Of a stretch of 64,000 bases of DNA, positions 56,407-64,000 are shown piece after piece. Made by a program: the position numbers and the translations under genes. The notes under the pieces were generated by a model. It did not search any database. It worked only from the letters and a program-made list of their open reading frames with translations, and was not told the origin of the DNA. The DNA lies in the NCBI GenBank assembly GCA_002221725.1, contig NJFT01000091.1, positions 80,917 through 144,916 on the forward strand, given 5' to 3'. How positions within the stretch are numbered: the first letter of the stretch is position 1; each line of letters opens with the position of its first letter. Source of the DNA: Scedosporium boydii (lineage: Eukaryota > Ascomycota > Sordariomycetes > Microascales > Microascaceae).

Positions 56407-59400
56407 GCGCAACCACTGGTCTGCCGCCCCGAAAACCTGGCGCACAGGTCAGGGCGAGCAGAGGAACCTGCTTGATATTTCTGTTATTCAAACCGCCCCT
56501 CTTTGGGTTAGTGGAGGAAATCGGATGAAATTGGACGAGTCTGGGCTAAAAATTCGCTGTATCGTGGAGGGGGATCGGTGAGATGAGGCGAGGTTTCTAT
56601 CGTTGGGGGGGAGAGATGAGGTTGTATTTGGCACTCCGGGTGGGATTTCGATGCTGTACCATGGGGAGAACTCGATCGAAACGTCGTCGTCGATGGGGTG
56701 TTCCGGGTCCGGGCTCGCTGGCGGGGGCCGGGAGAATTCGAATCGAGGATGATAAGGATGATTCCTAGGAATGCCTCGGTGAGGTGAAAGCTCTATTGAG
56801 GGTCTCGGGGGCGGTGTTGTTTTTTCCGAAGGTGGCGAGGATCTCCTGAGGAGCAAAAGGGACCGTATGGGGGGGGTTCGAGTGGGACAAAAAATGATTC
56901 GAAGGGAAAAATTGAATAAAAAAATAAAATAGAATACGAAGTATAAAACGCAGGGTCACAAAACACAAAAAAGACTGTACCTCGAGAAGGGGAAAAAAAT
57001 TCACAGTGGAAGGAGGCACTCTGGTTCGTACTTACTTCGAAGGTTTTAGCGGCGGTCGGGTGGGACGGGAAGGAGCTCATGGGGTATGTTTGGAATTGGC
57101 ACTGTGTACCGAGGTCACTGCTCATGTCATCTTATGTTTCGATACAAGTATCAAAGTATTGCGGGGATTCAGAAGCCAGTTTTTGTGACTTGGAAGGAGC
57201 AGGCCGGTTGCCTCTACGAAGGACTGACTCTATCAACTCGAGGCAGTAAAGCATCAATTGATAATCTGAGATGGTTGGCTCTCTGTACACGTGAGCATAA
57301 GCAGGACTCTGTTCCTGTTAGACTTCAGTAGCGCTTGGAGGTAAAACATGGCTGATAGAAAATCCGTGTTTCTGGTGGCAACAGAGCTAAACGATCTGGG
57401 ACCGTGGCGGCCTTCGAACGATGTCAAATGGCCTGAGGCTGGCCAAGGGGGAAGGGTTCGTCGCTGCCGGACTTACAAACTAATAATATTAGAATGCCTC
57501 GTGGCGCTCGCAAGACCGGGCGATCCTGTTGCTGTTGCGCACATGTACACCGCATGCGATGTGACGACGTCAGATAACGTCAATTACTCTTGATATGGGA
57601 CATCCGGGGATGGGAGGGCACAAGTTGTTGCTCGTCTTCACCTCGGCCTTGTACGTTTGGTGTCTCGCTGCTTGTGATCTACATCAATGAAGGATTATGG
57701 CGGTGATGATGCTCGGCTCATAGGCCTAGGCTGCAGGATAACTACGGTAGGTACAAGTATCAAATGGTGCGTTTGTAAATTGCAACCTGACAACGTACAA
57801 ATCTCCGAATGCACGTGTACTTTGAATTGGAGAATGTCACAGTAAGCATACTGTGATTGCAAGCATTTGAATTGATCCTTCCTTCCCTCCATTTCGTGCG
57901 GCTCGACATCCTCCACTGTTCTAGTGCGTGGGTGGTCGACTGCACCTGCACACTAGCCCAGCAGAAGCAGTAACTTCATGCCCACTCACTCTGCCGTACA
58001 CTGGACGCTCAGGGTAGTATCCGGTACGATCGCAATTTATAGCAGCGCTTTGGCGCCGCCTGAGCCTCTGAGGCAGTCGGCCCTGCAGAGTCCTGGAGGC
58101 CCCACTGTTCAGCCATCCGCATATTCGCATTGATGGCGTAGCCACTCACAAGCAATTGAGCCTCGACTTTGGTCCACTAAGACGACGCGCAGTCGCAGCG
58201 ACAGAAGATCGTGCAGGTCTTCAGTACCTTTAGCCGAAGCCGACAATATCAGAGATATGGGCCCATTGGCGGTCTAGAAACTGTATCGGGTACATTGAAG
58301 TTCCCCACCCACCATAGCGAATTCATCCGCAAGGAGGCTAGGAGGCGAGGGATCCGCTCCCAACTTTTTTCAAGATTCTTTTCTCCCTTGTTTGACTCCA
58401 CTAATAAGACACATGGGATGGAATAAAAGAGCTTTTTTTCTTTTTTCTTCGATCTCATTTTGATTCGCTTTTTATTCATTGTTTTCATTTTTTTGCTCTT
58501 CCTGTTCAGATAGCGAGTGTTCTCGGCTGCCCGAGGGTCGTCCTACAATCAAATACATCAATTATACATATCAGTAGACATCCGGGAATTGCTTGCCTCC
58601 GGGCGGATGGCAGATCTTTGTTTGGCTGGCGATGCTCATCATCATCCGTCATGCGCAAGGGTATCGTCGCATTGGCAATTCCATGTCGATCTGTTTATAA
58701 AGTTCCAGTCGGTCCCGTGTACCGCGGAGTGGACGCTAGTTTATGTACACGACACTACCTCGTGCAGCCGACGATGACACTGATTGCCATTCCATTTACG
58801 AAGTCGCAGTTTAGTGTAAATCGCGGTTTACCACACTTACCACACCACAGCCACTACAAAAGTCCAATCTCCGAGCATCCGGCGGTGACAGGGAATTCGG
58901 GAATTCCACCATACGAGGTAAAGAGAAAGCGGAAAAAGAGAAAAAAAAAAAAATAGCACTGCCCTATGCTCTATAAGTACCGAGATAGGAAGAGCATAGA
59001 GCGGCGCTAGTGGGGGATTTTCGATCTCTACTTCGTACATTCCATCCTCGTGTATTATTGATCTCTGCTCTCGGTGCATACTTGACATGACCCAGTGTCG
59101 CGTATTACCGATGCACAAAAATATTGCTCAACTTCAAGTGACGAGTGATGACTCGCGAGCCCTAAGGAATAACCGCGGGTACAGGGGAAGATAGACTGAC
59201 TCCAGTTACCCCGAGAAATATTGCCGTGATCATAAGACTCGCCCTTCCCCTTAGCCCGCTTATAACCCCTGTACTGCACCTCAGCACTGAGGTACTGCCT
59301 GCGGTAACCCACCCTTGCTCCAAGCCAACAAGGGGAAGAATCGGAGTGTGGAAGGGAATGTAAGGGGCCGCTGGAGTATTCAAGACGAATCGAGGTTGGA

Positions 59401-59942
59401 GGCTGTCGGCATTTGGGCGCTGGAAGGGGGGGAAGAGAGGGGAGATTGGGGGGAAACACTGGGGGGATCAATCAATTGTGACCGACTCCGCTGCTTCCGT
59501 ACCCAGTACTTTGTACTATACGAAGTACTTTGCAGTGTATTCTTCAGGGCGAACGAGTACAAGTACTTCGTGCGAACTCCACGTTCTTCAATGATGAACT
59601 GTTCTGCAACAATAGCGCAGCTGACATCGGAGCCATTTCGCCTGAGTTTCGGCTGCGTGTGCTAGACCGCTTGCATTCTAGTGCTACAACTTCCAATGAC
59701 TGTGATTGATGGTCAAGAACACACATGAGGATTGATATCGGATCCCTTGATATCCTGACAGGGCATTGTTCTCTTCTTTGTCCGCTCTTCGTCGTTTACT
59801 TCGTACAATGCGGAGCCGAAGCGGAGTGAGGACTCTGGACGGATGAGAACATCAATTGACACAATTGATTGAATTGAAGACTCAAGTCTGGGTCCCCTAA
59901 TTTAAGTATTACTCCCCGTGCTCACTTGATCGATTGAGGTTT
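56407..59942. other. 3.5 kb gene-poor region with repeated TACTTCGTA motifs
   Basis: Upstream of the AcrB-like gene. The first 600 bases should be its promoter and leader. TACGAAGTA or TACTTCGTA occurs at 56935, 59029, 59519 and 59797, with close variants at 59508 and 59564. A 9-base inverted repeat (CTATGCTCT/AGAGCATAG) lies at 58964-58999. No gene is supported. Confidence 0.45.
58964..58999. repeat. Inverted repeat, 9-base arms
   Basis: CTATGCTCT and its complement AGAGCATAG flank an 18-base loop. Could form a hairpin in RNA or DNA; no gene context suggests a terminator function. Confidence 0.5.
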
Positions 59943-60212
59943 CTATTTTGAACCATAATACAACCGCAACCAGCGAACCACCCCCACAATCACAACCACA
60001 ACCACATGTCCGTCCATGTCCACACATCCCATCTCGGCCAACCCCATCACATAGATCGGATCCGTTTCTTCATCGTCGCCCGACCTAGCGCAGAAAACGA
60101 ATTGCCAGCCGCAATACCAAACTAGGGTCGGGAATAGAAAGACACCAGCGCAGGCAATTTGCCACGCTGGTTTCACGAGTGTCCTAGCGCGCAGGGTTTT
60201 TTTCCAGCTCAT
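59943..60212 (-). CDS. Possible small two-helix membrane protein (low confidence)
   Basis: The open frame encodes 89 residues from the ATG at 60212. It has a basic start (MSWKKTLRARTLVKP), a hydrophobic helix (IACAGVFLFPTLVWYCGW), an acidic loop (SGDDEETDP), and a second hydrophobic stretch (HVVVVVIVGVVRWL). This charge pattern fits a hairpin membrane protein. No family is recognised, and the frame could be accidental: the second hydrophobic run comes from a GT-rich simple sequence. Confidence 0.3.
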   Translation of the reverse strand: MSWKKTLRARTLVKPAWQIACAGVFLFPTLVWYCGWQFVFCARSGDDEETDPIYVMGLAEMGCVDMDGHVVVVVIVGVVRWLRLYYGSK

Positions 60213-61527
60213 GTTGACTATTACGAAGCCTCGATTCTTCAAACGAACGCACTCTAAAATCACACCGTGAGCGAGAACCTAGGGTCGGGATCTAGTGTGT
60301 GTCCGAAGTCCATAGTATTTGGTTGGTATCCATCCCATCAAAGAACTCACGGGATTGGAATCAAGTCCCAATCACCTCCGGATCGACACCGGCAGCGAAC
60401 CCGCGCAAATGTACTTGTAAGATGGTGATAGGCCTGCGATGTGTCAAACAATTAAATCTCTCCTCTTTCTTTTCCTCCTCCAATCGCGCTTCTCCCCGGA
60501 GCTCCCTCAACCTCTCCACTATGAGGACTGCTGTCAGAGCCGTGCTTAACCCGTCTCCACTGCCGACCTCCTTCTCCGCTCCAGGCAGAGAACGGAGAGG
60601 ACAGGACGATGCTTAATACCCCTCTATATATCGTCTCGTTGATATTGAGGGGCTTTTTGCGAAGGAGGGGTCAATCATTTTCCACCCTCCTCCCCCCTCC
60701 TTCTTCCTCACGATGCGCGTCGGATGATGATCTTTTCTCTTTCGATGAGCTGGCAAATGCAGCCTATCCAACATTAAACCTTCCCAAACACCATTCGACT
60801 TGTGCGACTGGACTCAATTTAAAAGCCTCATCATGTTCATGCAGCGAGCCACGCCAGGATGGGCGGTGAAGAAAACCCCGCGGCTTGCTCCTTAGTCGAC
60901 TTTGAATCCATCATCGTGCCATCCTGCTTCGTAGGGCACTTGGGTCTCTGGAGACGTCCTCGAGTAAGAGCCCATTGTAACCAGCAGTCATACATCCTCT
61001 GACATACCCCAGCCAAGCCCAAGATCAAACAAGGTCAAAGTGGTGAAGTTGGGTGTGAACACCATCCTCTGTCTCTTCCATATGCAGGGTGACAGCCAGG
61101 CTTTTCTACCCCGCTATTCCCTCTTTGGAGTAGAACTTGTGTGAGCCTGCATCACTTCGGTTGATCTACAGCTTGTTCCGAATCGCGAATCGAACTGCGA
61201 ATTACGTACATGGCTACAGGCACAAACATAAGGAAACCCAAAGGACAAGGGTCAAGGGTCAAGGGACGAGGATGTCATGACAATTGACTCATTGTTTGCT
61301 GCAGCAAGACAAAGGGTCCTTTCAAAGGTTCGAGGTGAAGTGAGGTTGTGATAGATGCTGCATTGCTGTATCACTGCCTAAGAACTACCCCGCATAATAG
61401 AGAGGAAGAAAAATAAAAATAAAATAAAAAAAAGAAAAGAGACAGGAAACAAAATAAGGATAGGTGAAGAGAAGCAAAACAAAAGAAGGGACTTGGGAAT
61501 ATGAACAAAAAAAAGAAAGAAATCTTG
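60213..61527. other. Intergenic, no gene seen
   Basis: About 1.3 kb before the tRNA gene. Contains a short AAGGGTC tandem at about 61247-61266 and an A-rich stretch (61400-61450). No gene is supported. Confidence 0.45.
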
Positions 61528-61629
61528 TGATAAGAGTGAGATTCGAACTCACGCCCAGTTTCCTGGACCAGGAATTTACTTGTTAAGGTAACCTTAACCT
61601 GGCGCCTTAGACCGCTCGGCCATCTTACC
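61528..61629 (-). tRNA. tRNA-Leu(AAG) with intron
   Basis: Minus-strand type II tRNA of 102 bases including an intron. The acceptor stem GGTAAGA pairs with TCTTATC, and the discriminator is A. The D arm is GCCGAGCGGTCTAAGGC, and the anticodon stem CCAGG pairs with CCTGG. The loop reads TTAAGG, so the anticodon is AAG with G37, and an intron of about 18 bases follows position 37, as in eukaryotic tRNA-Leu. A long variable arm and the T arm with GTTCGAATC complete it. CCA is not encoded, as usual for nuclear genes. Confidence 0.93.
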
Positions 61630-61865
61630 GTTTGTTGTTGAGTCCTCGTACAGGTACACGAACTCATAAAGCCCTCATCGGAACTCACCGACCAAAATAA
61701 ACTAACCAGTTGGACAGCCACACACTCCGCAGACCACAGACTTGTAAGAAACGGAACATTGAGCAATCGAATGTCTATACAGGTCCCCTGGAGTCAACTT
61801 CAAAGTCCAGTGGTATTCGTACATTCTAGATATGCAAAAGCTAGATCCACATTGCCTCATCCCCT
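61630..61865. other. Short spacer between tRNA and next gene
   Basis: Upstream of the tRNA and downstream of the 3' end of the two-exon gene; both are on the minus strand. No gene seen. Confidence 0.5.
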
Positions 61866-62779
61866 TCACGACCTCGCACTCCCCATGTCCTCCACCGCAT
61901 CCTCACGATTCCAAGTCTCCCTCTCCAAAGCATCCACAGCCTTCTCCACATCTTCCACCTCTGTCCTCCCCCGTCTCTCACCGTCTTCCAGCTCGCGCAA
62001 CAGCCTGCTCAACACCTCGCTATTCCCCCTCACCCAGTCATCCAGATCCTGACCCTGCCCATTCCTCAGCTTCAAGAGGGATTCTACTGTGGCGACCGGC
62101 CTCATTGATGCCTCTGAGAACACTGCGGATTGTATTACGATGGAATCTCCCGCTCCATTGGGTTTCCATGATGTCGGTATCCGGTTCAGAACGGTGGGCC
62201 CCGATGAGGGCCCGGTTCCGAAACGGGAAAAGGCCGTGAACGAGTCCCGAGATGGTATCTTTGCGTCCTAAGCCTATGCATCAGCCCTGCGGATCTCGTA
62301 GAAGCCCGCGTCCGTTCCTCGTAAACAGTAACGAAAGGGACAGAATATAAAATAGCCACAAAAATAAGAATATAATTGAAAGAACTCACCTTCAAAGGCA
62401 CTACCCTCTCATCCACCACAACCCCAACCGGCCCCCTCTCCCTCCCCTTCCCCACCCCAAACAACACATCCAGCAGCCTCCCACGCGCAAGCTCCGCCGC
62501 CCTCCTCGAAGCATCCACAACCTCCCTCTCATTCACGGTCTTGCCCTTTCCCCCCTCGACGGGTACCCTCTCTGCGTTCTGCTCAGACCTGAGCTCATCG
62601 AGAGGAAGGCGCACGTATCCCTCGGCCTCGACAAAGGCGTGTGGCCATGCGCGTGTGAGGCGCGAGGCGATGGCGGCGGCTGTGCGGGTCTGCTCGGGTG
62701 TGCAGCCGAAGCAAAGACAGCGGCCGATGCGGGAGAGGAGGGTTGTGTAGCGGGTGTGTTGTGCCGTGAGGGTGTTCAT
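61866..62779 (-). CDS. Two-exon protein resembling the ends of fungal hotdog thioesterases
   Basis: Exon 1 is 62779-62390 and exon 2 is 62267-61866. The intron runs 62389-62268 (GTGAGT donor, CTTAG acceptor), in phase, giving 263 residues. The N-terminal stretch RIGRCLCFGCTPEQTRTAA, followed by AWPHAFVEAEGYV, recalls the conserved start of a family of fungal 4HBT-type thioesterase-like proteins. The end (ALERETWNREDAVEDMG) recalls their C-terminus. The central hotdog segment with its MGHVNN-type motif is not visible here, and the protein is shorter than I expect. It may therefore be a diverged relative that lost or remodelled the catalytic domain. These family recollections are not search results. 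The C-terminal third is a charged coiled coil. Catalytic activity is doubtful. Confidence 0.6.
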
Positions 62780-63509
62780 TGTGGGTAGTTGATTTCTCCT
62801 TGGGTGTGTGAATATGTATGTGTTTAGGGGGGTTGCGGCGGAGTGAGGTGAGTCCGATATGAGGCTGTTTGAAAGTCGGAGTGGGTTGGAGAATGGCGCA
62901 ATTCACAGTTCGCCTAGATCGAGCTTTGGTGAGCTGTTGAATTCCGTCATTTGATTGGTGCGAATAGGAAACGTCGTTTCTTGAAACAAAAGATACGTTC
63001 GAACTCGACTGCTTCCTCGACGCGAAGTATGAAGATACTTTTCTCTTTGCAAGACTTGAGGATATTTCAATTATCTCCCCTAACTCCTCCATCTTTCTTC
63101 ATGGTCTTCATGCTTCATATTGCCCATCTCTATCCTTTACATCCGCAGCTTGAATTTACGTAGAGGCGAACATGCGACATGTAACTCCATATTATTTTCA
63201 AATCTATGGATTCAAGATCATGCTCGGTACACTTTCACTCAAAGACTGTAAGACCAGACGTGCGATAGCTATGATTTTATTGAACGTAAGGAAAAGGGAA
63301 AAAAAAGTTTCAAATTCCAAAAGACGCAACATAAACTAGACGCTGCGAATAACTTCCAATCAACTTTGCGATCAAATTAATAACTAAAACCCTCGCCATC
63401 TCAGTCTCATCTTATCCAAATTCTCCCAATTCCCAAATCCTAGTACCACCAGTTCGATCCCTCCAAAGAAGCAAACAAAACATACACCCCACGCAGGTCG
63501 CCAGGATTC
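62780..63509. other. Intergenic, no gene seen
   Basis: Between two minus-strand genes. It holds the promoter of the two-exon gene and the 3' flank of the small cysteine-containing gene. No open frame of interest. Confidence 0.45.
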
Positions 63510-63647
63510 CTAGCAAGTACAGGTTTTCGAGGCGCCAGAATATTTGAGGCCGCACACGCTACACTTGTTCCCGTTGACGAGACCACCGCCGTTCACGATA
63601 GCCTTGGTGGCCGTCGTCGACACGGCGGCCTCGGCAGATTGCTTCAT
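63510..63647 (-). CDS. Small 45-residue protein with CxxCG and CxC motifs
   Basis: The reading frame starts at an ATG directly after an intron-like acceptor (TCCTAAAACAGG on the minus strand), so a noncoding first exon upstream is likely; a plausible donor GTATCA lies about 100 bases upstream. The product begins MKQSAEAAVST, has a Gly-rich turn (NGGGLVNGNK), then CSVCGLKY and ends CTC, giving four cysteines in a C-x2-C ... C-x-C arrangement that could bind zinc. No signal peptide is visible, so it is probably intracellular. It is too short to be found by usual ORF length limits. Codon use and the clean start and stop support a real gene, but no family is recognised. Confidence 0.5.
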   Translation of the reverse strand: MKQSAEAAVSTTATKAIVNGGGLVNGNKCSVCGLKYSGASKTCTC

Positions 63648-64000
63648 CCTGTTTTAGGAAAGAAGAAGAAGAAGATGGTGTAAAATAGATAGGAATATAG
63701 CGTGTGTGTGTATGTGTGTTGTCTTGGAGCTTGAGCGGGTCAGATGTCTGATGATACCTTTCCCGCTCCGAGACTCGTGGATTCGTCCTCCTCCTATATA
63801 CACTTCTGCTCCGTCCTTCTCTTTGATGTCGAAGAGCTACTGTTCATTCGAATGGCTACGATCTTCCCGTTGTCTACGTTCAATCACATAAAGTGCAGAG
63901 CTTAAGCTGTGGACAATGCCGATAACAGGGAGCGGTTTCTATGAGCCGGCAGCAACAGCCTTATTCGGCTTCAACAGAATCATTCGAAAACCAAAAAAAA
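63648..64000. other. Upstream region of the small cysteine-containing gene
   Basis: Probably holds the 5' intron, the noncoding exon and the promoter of the small gene. TATATA at about 63796 would lie on the promoter side. A GTGTGTGT microsatellite lies near 63702-63719. The window ends here in an A run. Confidence 0.4.

Noticed and set aside
1..64000. CRISPR arrays, bacterial operons or prophage
   Set aside because: The sequence is clearly fungal nuclear DNA with spliceosomal introns. No regularly spaced direct repeats were seen.

Overview
The window is nuclear DNA of a filamentous ascomycete (Pezizomycotina). The evidence is short spliceosomal introns with GTAnGT donors and CTAAC-type branch sites, pyrimidine-rich leaders, a tRNA-Leu split by an intron next to the anticodon, and an ascomycete gene set (GrrA, AcrB-like, AIM18-like, a CBM1-GH6 cellobiohydrolase, an acuF-like C2H2 protein). 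The secreted cellulase indicates a plant-biomass degrader. A Sordariomycete is my best guess; the genus cannot be fixed from this sequence.

Layout. 0-18 kb is a conserved block: an OCRL/INPP5B-type inositol polyphosphate 5-phosphatase (-), a glutaredoxin (+), an AIM18-like mitochondrial protein (-), the SCF F-box/LRR subunit GrrA (+) and a BAR-domain protein (+), separated by long intergenic stretches. 18-25 kb is gene-poor. Between about 21 and 24.3 kb it holds a decayed multi-exon gene unusually rich in TATATA. 25-30 kb carries a free-standing thioesterase, a mitochondrial protein of unknown function and an eight-exon secreted GH6 cellobiohydrolase, all on the minus strand. 32-37 kb holds a same-strand pair: a DUF7580-like protein, then a protein joining acuF-like C2H2 fingers to a C-terminal Zn(II)2Cys6 motif. 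At 38.1 kb is a short relic of a second GH6 gene. 38-52 kb is a graveyard of helicase-like pseudogenes (SF1/Upf1-like and SNF2-like). They lie on the minus strand left of an intact mitochondrial clpP (44.6-45.6 kb) and on the plus strand right of it. 53-56 kb holds a large AcrB-like membrane/coiled-coil protein (-). 56-64 kb is gene-poor, with tRNA-Leu(AAG), a two-exon gene that resembles the ends of fungal hotdog thioesterases, and a 45-residue cysteine-containing protein.

How the parts relate. Most intact genes are independent housekeeping or signalling genes: phosphoinositide turnover, redox, ubiquitin ligase, membrane curvature and mitochondrial proteolysis. The accessory interval from about 30 to 53 kb stands out. 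It combines a DUF7580/zinc-finger pair, broken helicases in several partial copies, a truncated GH6 copy and one intact organelle protease gene. This looks like a recombination- or transposition-prone island inside otherwise stable surroundings. Exon boundaries were read by eye from splice signals and reading frame. Family calls rest on recognised motifs, not searches.
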